Origin: Polytrichum commune
Lineage: Eukaryota; Streptophyta; Polytrichopsida; Polytrichales; Polytrichaceae
Direction of reading: 5' to 3'
DNA: 64,000 bases
Assembly (NCBI GenBank): GCA_950295325.1
Contig: OX485809.1
Span: 38,781,081 to 38,845,080, forward strand
Of the stretch, positions 48,883 to 60,005 are shown piece by piece. The notes beneath the pieces were generated by a model that was not told where the DNA came from, did no database searches, and saw only the letters and a list, made by a program, of their open reading frames with translations. Numbering within the stretch: the stretch's first letter is position 1; the number at the start of each line of letters is the position of its first letter. Position numbers and translations under genes: made by a program.

Positions 48883-49274
48883 ATATGTGATTTGTTTCAC
48901 TGTATGTTCACGAGTGTCCACCTCAACGCGAAGGTGGTTAAAAGAGGCCATGATCAGAAGATAGGCCACTTGTACCTATTAGAATTAGTTAATTGTCAAT
49001 TCACTCAAGACAATATGCAGAACAATGATTCAATTTCCACATCTAAGTTTCCCTTGTTTCAAATTGTCTTCAAATTTCAAGACTCTTATCCCAATGTAAT
49101 TAGAGTTCTGAGAACATTTCGTAAATCTCAGTATCTTCTATAAATACCATGGTAAACAGTGCTGAACTGGCCTAGGTGGCACATTACTGTACTGGGTAGA
49201 TGCTAAATCCGGGACGGAACAGTCACACAAAAGTGATAACTGTCGACTTAATCCATTATAAGCTACATCCACAT

Positions 49275-50073
49275 ATAACAGAGCCTAATTCAGTTATTTT
49301 TGTCAATTGGACACTTATATTTGAGTGGTATTTGAGTTGGGTGCAGATTTGAGAAAGGACACCAGAAAGACATGTATTTTAATACAGATTGGAGTTCATG
49401 CTCAAAATGTGTTACTGTTCTAGGCTTAATAGTGAACATAAATCGGGGGACCTACATGGCCTTCTTCTGGTCACTAAAATTGGACTACAAAAATTCATAA
49501 CATTTCCAAAGTAGCTCCACAACTTTCTGGGATTAATCCTGGTTTCTTCACATAAGGTGGACATGCCTAAATCCAACGTAGCAATAATCTGGACACCTTT
49601 ATTGAGTGGTATGTGGTTATGTGTGGATACAAGAATAGACCCCACAACGACATGTGTTTAAAAGAAATTGGACTATGTCCTCAAAATATGCTAACAGTTC
49701 TAAGCTGAATAGTCAACACGATTGGGGGACCTATATGAACACTTAACGAGCACCAGGATCCCGAAAATTATGAGGCAAATGGCTACAGACACAATTTGAA
49801 TCTGCTAATCATCTTGCACTAATTGCGTGTTTCATATCTGAGTAGAAGTGGGTGCAAAAGAGAAAAGTATCTGAGTTAGGCACGTCTACCTTAAGTTCTC
49901 ATTTGTGAACGCAAAGAAATTTCAGCCTCGCGTTTCCGAGTAGTATATCGCATCCAACAAAAAACAAGTAACCAAATAAGGACCATCTACCTTACTTACT
50001 TATAATCGCAAGCAATTTTGAATCACCAAAAGGTCTGGAGTTTAAAAGGATGGTATGTTTAAAGTGGCCTTAC
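49275..50073. other. Repeat-rich gap between duplication copy 1 and the CcmH relic
   Basis: It holds two diverged passages about 240 bp apart that share 'gtgttactgttctaggctta' -like text (49,310-49,460 and 49,560-49,720), then an R1-like piece (49,790-49,900). I looked here on the minus strand for the missing 3' exons of CcmH and found none. Confidence 0.5.
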
Positions 50074-50516
50074 CGGGCCTAGCCAAAGTACCGCCGTTTG
50101 AGCGTCGAATGCTGGAGAGTAAAGAATCGATTCCCCATAATCCGCTGTCAAATCTGTCATAGATTTGCTTGTCACTTTTCCCGTCCCGAATATCATCTCG
50201 AATTACCTGCTCACCATTTCCGATTCAGCAATTTGACATCCGAAACCAGCTGATACTCCTTGCGGCACATAACAGACTCCAAACCCCAACTAGTGTTTCC
50301 CTCAGAAGCTTACGCTCAATTCGCCATAAGAAGCGCAAGCGGTTGCAAATCGTTGGTATGAACAACCTTCCGAAGTCGAACCGCGATGTCGGCTGCAGAT
50401 TCTTCAATAGACTGATGCCCGCACTCGAGACAGCGCACATTGTGACTAACATTGCGAGCCCGCGCTTCCAATTGAGCTGTGCGCACTCTCTCTACCACGC
50501 TTTGCTCCTCCGCCAT
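50074..50516 (-). pseudogene. CCMH: CcmH-like (cytochrome c maturation) gene, frameshifted and 3' truncated
   Basis: CcmH is the thiol-disulfide protein of mitochondrial cytochrome c maturation; its CxxC reduces apocytochrome for haem attachment. Exon 1 (50516-50367) encodes 50 residues with ARARNVSHNVRCLECGHQSI, including the RCxxC motif at 28-32. Exon 2 (50206-50074) begins VIRDDIRDGKSDKQIYD and continues DLTADYGESILYSPAFD, but in a different frame. One extra base near 50,155 separates the halves; removing none, translation runs off frame. Family alignment has exactly two residues between IY and L here, so a single-base insertion explains it, not a missed intron. After LWLGP there is a GTAAGG donor, but no exon with the membrane helix or C-terminus was found to 49,275. 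A sequencing error plus a distant exon is the alternative. Confidence 0.82.
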
Positions 50517-52440
50517 TGCCTTCACTAACTCCCTGTCCGCCAGTCTCCAAACAAATTGTGGACAGAGCGAGCCAACGCATCAACTTCCCATGCTCGCCAT
50601 CAATCCAACCGTAGCTCTTCCGAAGACTGCTACCAGCAACAATGAGACTCCGGAGCGAGAAAGGAACCCTAAAACGGAGTCTTCTGAAACCCATGCAATG
50701 CAAGTAAGAAGCCTAGGATCAATATTAAATCTCAAGTGTGCCCGAGTCTTTACTTTATGTGGATGGATACGCACTACGTTTCTGTCCAGTTGAGAATCCA
50801 TAAAGAAAGCCATCATTTATCACAAGCTGAGTTTGTGCATTTTGGGTTTCGTGTGATTTTGTTGGCTCTGTCTGTAGGACAGAGACTATGCATCAACTTC
50901 TTCGTTTCAAGAGCAAATTTCCTAACCACTTTGCGTTCACACTTGGACGTTACTTGTTCTTGTTATTTTTGGTCCACTTTATGTAATGTGGACTCTCTCT
51001 ATATATATACTTGCTCCCCTAAAATGCATTGAAAGAAATCTAGTTAACTATAGTTATTTCGGCAGTTCTTGATTATTCATTTTAAAATTTTCGAGTGATA
51101 AATGAGTAGCTTCAATCCTTGACCCGCATTTGAGAAGAAGGTGCCCAAAATCCAAGAAATGTTTGGTATAGTGAATAACCATGGATTGGCATGAGCAAAG
51201 TGGACAGCTACAATTGTAGTCTTTCATAGTAAAGGACAGAGCCTCACGGTTCTACCGTTTTCTTGTTAAAAAAGAAGTTTATGTCAAGGTGTTTGATGAC
51301 CTTAGATTCTCAAGGTGTATTTACAAAATAAAATGACCAATTTCTTTTACTTTAACAAATCTCAAAGTAATATAATAGATTTATTCGGATTGTTTCTGAA
51401 AGAGGTACCAAATAGAGGATTTGGTGGCTCTACCAGGGGGTTTTTGCATTAAGAGTCCATTATATTATTTTGTGCCGAAGCTTAAATTTGGTACATGGAT
51501 GAAACTCATTGGACTTTTTATTTCAGCCTAAAAAATATTTGAGAGAACTTTGGGATTAAAAAAGGGTTCAATCTGTGAGACTCACAATCCTAAATCTTTG
51601 ATTAACCATGCAAGGCTAGCTTGATCCACTGATCCTAGTATGAGAAGCTAGAAAATCGATTCTCATATAACATGGTCCTAATTTTTTAGCATCTTAATTT
51701 AAGCCTTGATCAAACTTGGATCTATCATGTGGCATTATATCATAAGTTGGATTGTGTCTTTTTATTTAACATTTTTTCATGTTGATTTAACACCCTCTTA
51801 GTTTCCCATGCTAAAATTGGATTTCGTGTTCAATTGCCATCTAACTAGACTCTAGGATAAGGTCTACCTAGAGTTAGACTAGAAGGATATTAGGGTTGAG
51901 TTATTTGTATGTTTTTTTACCTCGTGACATCATTCACATGACATACCACTTTTTGTTCACGCTCTCAAACTAACTTTACAATCAAGCCAACCATATTTCA
52001 CCTGAAGACTTTCTAGATATGATAAAACCCGAAACCGTCGAAATACGACTATGTATCTCATTCTTTCTAAATAAAAGAGATAGGTGCCATGCTTTATGGA
52101 GATGGAGACCTTGCCGCACCACTAGAACTTAGACCACTGAGTTTTGAGATACACAACATATAATTTCCATACCAGGGCCGTATTATCCACATGCCTAGGA
52201 TGAGGGAGCATGAGGTTTAGTGATGGTAGGCTATTTGTGCTAGAGGGTGCCCACTTAAATTGCAATGTTGAATACTTGGAAATAACTTGGCAAGCTCACA
52301 ATAGACACAAAGGCAGTATGTTTGGACCCTCTACCAAATGGCCATAAGCACAAATTCTTACAATGTGGTAGGGCCTTGAGCATTTTATAGGGTCTCAATA
52401 CATGCTAGAATGTTGAACATCAATATTAAGATTTTACAGA
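50517..52440. other. 5' region of CcmH relic and AT-rich intergenic sequence
   Basis: 50,517-50,720 is probably the leader and promoter of the CcmH gene, which is GC-richer and has an overlapping minus-strand frame without family resemblance. From 51,050 to 52,440 the sequence is AT-rich and I see no gene and no repeat shared with the rest of the window. Confidence 0.5.
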
Positions 52441-52770
52441 ATAGTACATCCTAACCTCCGTAATGTCCCTCCCTCTTTTATACTTAGACACCCTAGGGAA
52501 CATATGTGCTCAATTCAAATATCCCTCCTTGTTGTCACATTTCCCTCTCATATATCATGGGTTTTGACATTAAAATAATCCACCAAAGAATTCAAACCAC
52601 ATGCTTGCATGCATCACATTGTCATCATTGCCATTATTGTCGTTATTGCAATGTTGACTTTGTAATTTTCCATAATGTCACATGCTACACAAATTCTCTA
52701 TTATCATGCTTCCATGCTAATATTGTAGACCTCCTTAATATCATGTGTGCTTTGATTGCCATAGGCACGA
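52440..52770. repeat. Dispersed repeat family R4, copy 3
   Basis: It matches 28,440-28,900 ('cctccgtaatgtc', 'caccctagggaacatatgtg', 'ccttgttgtcacatttccct', 'gattgccataggc'). Confidence 0.65.
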
Positions 52771-52834
52771 TATGAGGGAGGTTTTAGTGTATTTATTTTT
52801 TGGTAGGTTTAAGTCAAGGTCGGTGGACCAAGGG

Positions 52835-53710
52835 TTAGTTTCCATGTAGGCCGCTCGCCCACTGGATTCTAGATAATAATGTATTGGAGGTGTTCTCATG
52901 TAGATTAGCACAAGCCATTAACCACATTTTGGTGCCCTACTAGAATGTGGAGGGCCATAGACACAAGCCTCTAAACTTCCATGCTTTCACTAAAGCACTT
53001 TTCTAACCTATAAGTATCGTTCACCAAAGGGTTCGAAGATCAATTTTAGGGGGAGGAGGAGGTTAATAGGAAGGCCCAAATTTGAGAAGATGTGAGTAGC
53101 TACACTAAATGTGATGATTAGTGTCACCCATTCTAATCATCTTGCTCCATACTAATTGTAAACCATGGTGTACTGTCACCAACACTAAATGTTAACCCAA
53201 CGTTATTTGTTATTCCTTGTGAATTGTTATGGGGATTATATATTTACATTGTTGCATTTACTGTCACTTGCCAAGTGATTCTTCATCCAAATTTCAATCA
53301 TCCATGATAATATTTCATCACGAGTTGTTGACAAGAGAAGGTAGGGTTTTGGCCAATGGATGAACTCATCCATCATTCATGACAATATTTGTTCACTTGT
53401 TCATTAGAAGTGTCACCCAAAAAGTTATCATAGTGACATAAATTACAATATGACACTAAATAACATATTTAGTGTAGTTGGCACACATAAACCCTACCCC
53501 ACCAAATTTCATCTACATTTGGGCGGGTCTCTCCTTAATTAGGGGGAGTTTCCATGTGCGTGCATGGAAGTTTGGTAGCCCTCCACATTCTTGCATACCA
53601 TCATAATGCGGTTGGATGCCAACTTGTCCTTAACTACATGCAAACACCTCTGACCCATTATTTTCTAGAATTTAGTGGACAAGCGGCCTAAATGGAAACT
53701 CACCCTAACG
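52835..53710. mobile_element. Foldback/MULE-like element with ~200-bp inverted arms
   Basis: The left arm starts near 'tagtttccatgtaggccgct' (about 52,837) and the right arm ends with its inverted complement ('ggcctaaatggaaactcacc', to about 53,708). The arms pair over roughly 200 bp with scattered mismatches. The centre is interrupted by TIR element C. Single-arm relatives lie at 46,191-46,410 and 54,282-54,480. No transposase is visible. Long inverted arms suit Mutator-like or foldback elements; no target duplication was established. Confidence 0.7.
53101..53476. mobile_element. MITE-like element, TIR family 1, copy C
   Basis: 376 bp with ends TACACTAAAT.../...ATTTAGTGTA, flanked by TA. 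The interior matches copy B ('aacactaaatgttaaccca', 'gttttggccaatggatgaac'). The relative at about 46,090-46,100 has the same flanks joined by a single TA, so this is a verified insertion with TA duplication. Confidence 0.88.
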
Positions 53711-54281
53711 ACACTAATAGCATGTGCAATAGGTTGCCCCCCACTAATTTATTGACATTCCACACTATTTTGAGTATTAGTTAACACAATAAGAAAGGAC
53801 ATTAATCATTTTTACCTTTGTTGGTAGTTGGATGAATAAACAAAGTTATAAGTCTTTGTAACTTGGTTTTCACCCAAGGTACTATGTATAAGTAAGAGGA
53901 AACCTATTTGCAACGACAACTTGGTTGTACGTATTGGTGTACAATACATAGTCTCATTAGTGTGGGTCGTAGTAAATCTTAAGAGCCCGCATTGATTTCA
54001 ACCCACACAAAATCTCTAGTTTTAATTAGTGTGGGCCACATTAATTGTTTCTCCATAAAGTTGATATGGAGACTACTTTCTTTTTTTGGTGTTTTTGATG
54101 TAAAGGTAACTACTATATTTTATCAAGGTGTTGGTCGGAAATCTTAAGGCCCGAGTTAGGGGAAGACTCGGGGTCCCGGGACCCATGCTATTTCCATCTT
54201 GACATGTGTCCAAACCACATTGATTATTTCCACACCAATCTCCCCACTTGCACAAGTAGGGCTATTTTTGTTGATCTTTTG
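53710..54281. other. Unassigned sequence 5' of duplication copy 2
   Basis: AT-rich, with 'gtgtgggccacattaattgt' -like phrases repeated twice (near 53,955 and 54,022). No gene supported. Confidence 0.5.
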
Positions 54282-55792
54282 GTGACCGCACTAGTAGGTT
54301 AAAAGGTGCTTTAGTGGGTGCACGAAGGTCTAGTGGCACGTGCCCACAACTCTTCACATTTTAGTGGGCCACAAGAATGTGGTTGGTTATTGGCTTGTGC
54401 AAATCTACATGCAAACACCTCCAACCCACTATCGTCTAGAATCTAGTGGGCGAGCGGCCTACATGGAAACTCACCCTAATTGAAGTAGAGTACGGCCCTC
54501 TATGGTACCAATTTATATCCACCTCCCACCCATAAGAGGTCAAAAGAAACTCATCTTTTGTGCACATGGCAACTAAGCATTAACATCGGATAAACTAAGT
54601 TGTGTGCTCTTGCTAAACCAATGGATGGATGACCAATGCGGAGTGATAATCATTAAGACCGTTCATCCACATGGTGAATACGTTTCACATTTAAAAAGCA
54701 TTCATCCGATAGGTTCTCTATATTCTACGATCCACATATCATGATATCACCATATTTGTGGCGCATTCTATAAACCTTTCCAATATACCAAGCCTAGGTA
54801 GTCCAAGGCTTCGAAGATGTAGATGATCATGCACGGCAAGGGTGCATTCCGGAGAGCAAAACTGAAGGGAGCCAAAGAGCACCCAAAGAGCTTTCATGTT
54901 GGAGAAACCTAGACCACAAAGTCAAATCCCAACATGAGTGGACCGGGTAGTCATTGGGGACGGCCACCGATTGAAATCAATGGATGAAAATTGATGGTAA
55001 TTGGATGGACTAGCACATCTCATATCATCCTTTCCCTCCAAGCCTTAGGATTTCACTTTGTACATCTACCTCCACTTTAGTGTTCTCAATAGCCTTTTTC
55101 ATTCCACACACTAGAGGAAAACAATACCTCCCGCTTGTCTACATGCAACGGAAGAGGTGGTAGTGAGCCCGTTGCCCCACCATTCCCCACATTATTATTG
55201 CCTAAAAAAAATAAAAATCAAATCAAAACAAACAAGCAAAAATTCCATAGAGAAAGGGCCACATCTCACAATATCTCTCCAATAAACAAACACGTGACAA
55301 AAGAAAGAGTACGCACATGTGGGAAGGTGGGGGGACTACATGTCCAAATTTGGGCGGCTCATGGGCATGGGCATGCCTCCATAGGTGGATACACATGGGC
55401 ATGGGGGGCATGTGGTTGCATGGGCTTAGGGGGTCGGAGTGGAATAGGTTGTTGGTTCCTATGCATGGGTGCAACAGGCCGGGACGGTACATGTTCAAGC
55501 TAGTGTATATTGTATACGGTAATGCCTCAAATGATACCCTTTTCTACACTCACGTTAGTTTGTATGTGCTTATGAAGAGTCCACCTCCTAAGTGTACACC
55601 ATTGCCGGCCTAGAGTTAGGGCTCCAATGGAAGTACTACTTTGTTGGCCCAAAACTTTCATCTCCATTTTGAAAGAAAAAGTAAACAAGAAACGAAAATG
55701 GAGAAGAACAATGACGCTTTTTGTTGCCCTTTACTTTGGTAAAAGTAAAAGCTTCTATTTACTTTTATGGGACCAAAAGTTATATACATGTG

Positions 55793-55800
55793 TATAAATA
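55793..55800 (+). promoter_or_regulatory. TATA box of glycine-rich protein gene 2
   Basis: A canonical TATAAATA followed by GGCCACAC, about 155 bases before the ATG, aligned with TATATATA in copy 1. The core promoter is therefore intact in both copies. Confidence 0.65.
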
Positions 55801-55955
55801 GGCCACACATATCCAATTCTCGCCTACATCATCGTTTGTCTAAGTCACAAGTTTGTTCAAATTCCAAGCTCGTCGAAATTCGATTCTTATCTACATCATA
55901 ATCTTGTCTACACCAAAGGTTGGCAATACTTTGGAGCCATCAACGTATCTTCATC

Positions 55956-56399
55956 ATGGCAAAGGTTGCACGGTTCTTGCTTAAGATGTCTTGGTTCATG
56001 GTTGTAATGTTGGTCATTGCTAATCTCATATCAACCGTCGAAGGTTTTAGGTTCGGCCCCTTCGCAATGGGCCATGGAGGACCTTTCGGCGGCGGTTTTG
56101 GAGGCGGTTTTGGAGGACTCGGACCTTATGGAGGCGTAGGGCTCGGAGGAGCTGGACCTTTTGGAGGCGGTGGTGTTGGAGGACTCGGACCTTTTGGAGG
56201 TGCTGGTCTTGGAGGTCTAGGACCTTTTGGAGGAGGCGGTTTTGGGGGAGTAGGACCCTTTGGAGGAGTAGGACCTTTTGGAGGAGCGGGACCTTTCGGA
56301 GGTGGCGGTTTGGGTTTGCCAATCAACAGTACCTTCCCAGGCTTAAACATCACCTTGCCTGCAATCAATGACTCCTTCCCCGGGTTCCCTTTCCCTTAG
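55956..56399 (+). CDS. Secreted glycine-rich protein 2 (GPFGG repeats)
   Basis: 147 residues, single exon, duplicate of the gene at 47,756. The signal peptide is identical. Substitutions are R to H before the first GGPFGG, F to Y and S to G in one repeat, and S to G near the end of the repeat region. One GFPFP unit is missing at the C-terminus. All three N-glycosylation sequons remain. Signal peptide, repeat frame and length being kept while surrounding DNA has indels suggests both genes are under constraint. Likely an extracellular or wall protein; no specific function can be given. Confidence 0.78.
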   Translation: MAKVARFLLKMSWFMVVMLVIANLISTVEGFRFGPFAMGHGGPFGGGFGGGFGGLGPYGGVGLGGAGPFGGGGVGGLGPFGGAGLGGLGPFGGGGFGGVGPFGGVGPFGGAGPFGGGGLGLPINSTFPGLNITLPAINDSFPGFPFP

Positions 56400-57592
56400 T
56401 CACGGAATCGATTGCACGTACAACATGTTGGATGTCGAGGTTGTCCACCGGCTATTTTTATTTTGTAAGGATCAAGCAAAGCTTCATAGAGTTGGGCATC
56501 GGCTTGTAGTGCAGAGTGCCGATGGTTGGGTTCGGAGGATGTTTGGGTGTGCTTTTTTCCGAGAGTGATTCATGAGAGGTTGTTGGAGGAGCCAACTCAA
56601 ATCGATCCTCTGTTTTTGTTCTCCCCAATAATATGAAGTATGATTTGCTTGATCAATCATGTGTGCAAATTGGTTGGTGTGTCTTGAATGTTTGAGAGAT
56701 CGTAATCCTTCTCGGGGGAGGGTGTGCACTGTTGGTTGGGATTGAAAATGACGTGCATGAGTGGCCTTGAGTTTATCACCCCTATGCACAAAGAATTTTG
56801 CAACAAAAACAACACCACATTCACGTGTGCAGAGATCACACATGACCTCAAATATTCAGACACATCCAGTTTTCTTTTGCTGGGATTCACACCTCATATA
56901 CTTTTAGATAGAAATAGGGTGCACAAAAATGTGGTTATAACCTGATTCATGTTATTTCAGTTGATTTTGCCCCAACGTATGTGATTTGTTTCACTGCATG
57001 TTCACGAGTTTCCACCTCAACGCGAAGGTGGTTAAAAGAGGCCATGATCAGAAGATAGGCCACTTGTACCTATTAGAATTAGTTAATTGTCAGTTTAATT
57101 GAGACAGTGTGCCGAATAATGATTCAATTTCCACATCTAAGTTTCACTTGTTTCAAATTGTCTTCAAATTTCAAGACTCTTAGCCCAATGTAATTAGAGT
57201 TCTGGGAATGTTTCCTAAATCTGGGTATCTTCTATAAATACCATGGTAAACAGTGCTGAACTGGCCTAGGTGGCACATTACTGTACTGGGTAGATGCTAA
57301 ATCCAGGACGGAACAGTCACACCAAAGTGATAACCGTCGACTTACATCCGTTATAAGCTACATCCACATGGGGAAAGGTCAGAAGAGGCAGATGAAGCTA
57401 ATCACTCCAAGAGGTGCATGGCACTCAATCGGCATTTCATTCATCCACCTCCATAGAGGGCATAAGAGGGTTGTTTCTTGTTCAAAAGGCAGCAAAGCAT
57501 ATAGGGCAAGCATCCAAGACACGCTAAATGTTGCACTAGCTTAGTGACTGCTAAACTAATTTACGGATGCTCGGATCAAGAGAGAGGGAACC

Positions 57593-57756
57593 GGTATCGC
57601 ATGCAAGCAAGCATGTCTTTCATCCACCTCAAATGACTTGCTCTAGACCAATTTGGGGTATTGAAGATAATCTTGGTGTTGAATCAACTAAACATACTAA
57701 TATTTGGACTTTAAGGGCTTTTGTGTTGGACGAATGAGAGGTACGCTTGTATGTGA
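57593..57756. mobile_element. MITE-like element, TIR family 2, copy 3 (degenerate)
   Basis: The right end 'gttggacgaatgagaggtac' and the interior 'ctcaaatgacttgctctaga' match copies 1 and 2. The left end is not clearly preserved. Confidence 0.6.
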
Positions 57757-58346
57757 TAACTCCCTCTCTCCCTCATAGCAAAGAGATTTTCGTTGATAAC
57801 CAATCATCCATGTCGTGAAGGTCAGAAGAGGCCTTGGTTCTAGGATTAGTTAAGTTAGTTGTTGTTTTAGCACTGAGCATAACTTTATACATCTATGGCA
57901 GTGGGTTCTCTATCTAATTATAATCACTACTGTAGTCGGTGTTGACCCACTAGAGCGCAACAATTGGAGAGGAGCCAACCTCCACACCAATATGTAGGGC
58001 CACTTCACACATGAGCCAAGAGCCGTGACCTTGTAATGGTGAGGACCCTTGATACTCATCCAAAGGCCGTACCATGGGTGTTGGGAAAGCGGTTTTAGGT
58101 AGTCACGGGCTCTCAAGCATAGTGTGAAGTGAGAATGGACCATGTTGCGGGGCCATTGCATATTTTATTGGTTAAAAAAGAGGGGAGGATTTGGTTGAAT
58201 ATAATATGTCTCAAACTCTACCAATTTAAGAGAATTACTTGGTGGTAATTGTCTGTCCTAGAATTTATAATGGAACCTATTCTAGAATCTTCCCTACAAT
58301 ATGTCCTACAATTTGTCATGCTGAAAAAAATATAAATAAAAATCAC

Positions 58347-58411
58347 GGTCTCCCGGAATTTGTGTCATGCCCACCTCTTGGAGGTGGGCATGACGGCAAT
58401 TCCGGGAGACC
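58347..58411. repeat. Near-perfect 65-bp hairpin
   Basis: GGTCTCCCGGAATT, three bases, GTCATGCCCACCTC, loop TTG, then GAGGTGGGCATGAC, three bases, AATTCCGGGAGACC. The two 14-bp stem blocks pair perfectly, with one symmetric 3/3 internal loop. It could be a cruciform-forming palindrome, fused transposon ends or a small-RNA foldback; the 3-base terminal loop is short for a miRNA precursor. Confidence 0.85.
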
Positions 58412-59018
58412 ATGAAACCTTATCCATAGTCCACCATGTAGGCCTCCATGTAGACTTTTCATCCATGAAGTCTTCTTGAGAACTTTAGACCTTCATCTTC
58501 ATGTGTGAAGTGGACTTGGACGGTCTCCGCTCTTTCGACCAATGAGAGCTCTTAGAATGCAATGGTCACAGGCCTTCAGTCTCATGTGTGCGGTGGCCCT
58601 TACAAGGAACACCTAACCCAGACGTCAAGCCAAGGACAACACGTCCAGGTGTAGGCAAGGAATGATGATAAAGAAAAAGGGTCCTGCCAAGGAGGTTGGA
58701 GGCTTTTTAAACTAGCTCCTCCCCCAACACCCTGAGCCCCCCTTGCCTTTCATATATAGCTGACAGCTAATAATGGGTCCTCCATTGTCAAGTGGCACCC
58801 TAGCCTGCATCTCGTGCGTGTAAGCTTAGAGAACAAGCGCCGGATCCACAAAAACAAAGCCACTATTATATTCCGAGATCCATGGTCAAACATGGCAACA
58901 AAATGAGAATACTTTGAACGTGTCAATCATTCATCCATGTGGGGAAGGTCACAACAGGCGCAAGCTAATCATCAGCCAAAGTAAGTAAGTAAGCGGGTCG
59001 GAAACCACCCACGTTTTT

Positions 59019-59040
59019 CTCTCTCTCTCTCTCTCTCTCT
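59019..59040. repeat. (CT)n microsatellite
   Basis: A CT dinucleotide run of about 11 units. Confidence 0.95.
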
Positions 59041-59944
59041 GCACCCATTTTCTTGTGGGATGTATGTGAAACACGCGACGAGTGCGAGATGATTAATCTC
59101 GAAAACGAAGCAACACCACGATTCACAATGGTGACAACGTTTGAGTTGTTTTTCCTTCTTTACTTCTCTTTTTTGCAATCGTGCTCGTAGCCACTTTCGT
59201 CATAATTGTCGGATGCTTGTATGAGTATCCTATTCATTATCGAAGTGGAGATTTTGTACGTTGTTTAAAGGAATTATCATGTAGTCTGATTTTCTTTTGA
59301 ACATGTGCTTTTGGGTGTCCGTTCTCAAAGTCACGCCAAAGCATAGACCGCTCTAACATAGGTGTTCGTTTAGGACTAGAGACTGAATTAGGAACATGTT
59401 TCCTGAGGAGAGATGAATGACAGTCAATCCGTCATTTCATCCATCCAAATATGGTGGGTGAGAATGGGCGCAAGCTGGTCATTAGAGAGGATGAATGACA
59501 AGTCAATCCGCCACTCCACGCATCCATATGGGGGAAGGTCAGAATAGGCGGCAAAGCTAATCAATGGGAGAGATGAATGACAGCCGAGCTGCCATTTCAT
59601 TCATCCGCCTCCACGAAGGGCGCAGCATAGCAGACGAGTCTCGTCGAGTTGCACACACGGCAAGGCAGGAGAGCAGCATCCTCGATCGTTGTTGTTGCTT
59701 TTTCCTGCATTCTCTGCTTCTCGTCCAAGTGCCGTCCGGGAATGCAACCAGCGAGCTGCGGCGTCGCTCACAGTGCCATTCTTACTAAGATAAGATGCGC
59801 ATGGAACTTAATTAGCTTGTGGTCATGAACAGTGTGATCAAGCGAGCTTATTAGTCACGTTAATGCCAGCTCACCCAATGCCGGCCACAGTAGCAGCAGA
59901 TGCTCATTTTGGAGGAAGTGCGGAAGACTTTTCGCTATGCAAGC

Positions 59945-60005
59945 TTAAGGGATCGGTGTGGAGAAAGAGAAAGAGAACGAGAAAGAGAGGAAAGAGGAGA
60001 GACCG
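59945..60005 (+). promoter_or_regulatory. GA-rich tract near the PLC promoter or leader
   Basis: Repeated GAGAAAGAGA-type purines. Such GA-rich tracts are frequent near plant transcription starts. It lies 5' of the probable leader exon of the PLC gene. Function is inferred. Confidence 0.4.

Larger units (their letters stand above)
46191..49274. repeat. Segmental duplication, copy 1 (carries glycine-rich protein gene 1)
   Basis: From 'gtgaccgcac' (46,191) to 'gctacatccacat' (49,274) the sequence is repeated collinearly at 54,282-57,369. The block covers promoter, gene and over 1 kb of 3' flank. Flanking sequence differs outside these points. Copy 1 has longer A-runs near 47,020-47,050 and a private internal tandem duplication at 48,669-48,882. 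Confidence 0.92.
54282..57369. repeat. Segmental duplication, copy 2 (carries glycine-rich protein gene 2)
   Basis: Collinear repeat of 46,191-49,274, starting about 8.09 kb downstream in the same orientation. The left boundary falls inside the foldback-type element that is more complete in copy 1, so copy 2 is probably the derived one. Confidence 0.92.
57370..59640. repeat. Local repeat cluster ('ttcattcatccacctcca' units)
   Basis: Phrases such as 'ggggaaggtcagaa.aggc', 'gctaatca' and 'catttcattcatccgcctcc' recur at about 57,370-57,480, 57,605-57,625, 58,930-58,975, 59,420-59,470 and 59,520-59,610. The spacing is irregular. This looks like repeated fragments of one element. No gene supported. 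Confidence 0.6.

Noticed and set aside
50140-50170. A tiny intron to explain the CcmH frame change
   Set aside because: No GT donor lies before the shift point, and the residues on both sides are contiguous in the family, so a one-base indel is simpler.
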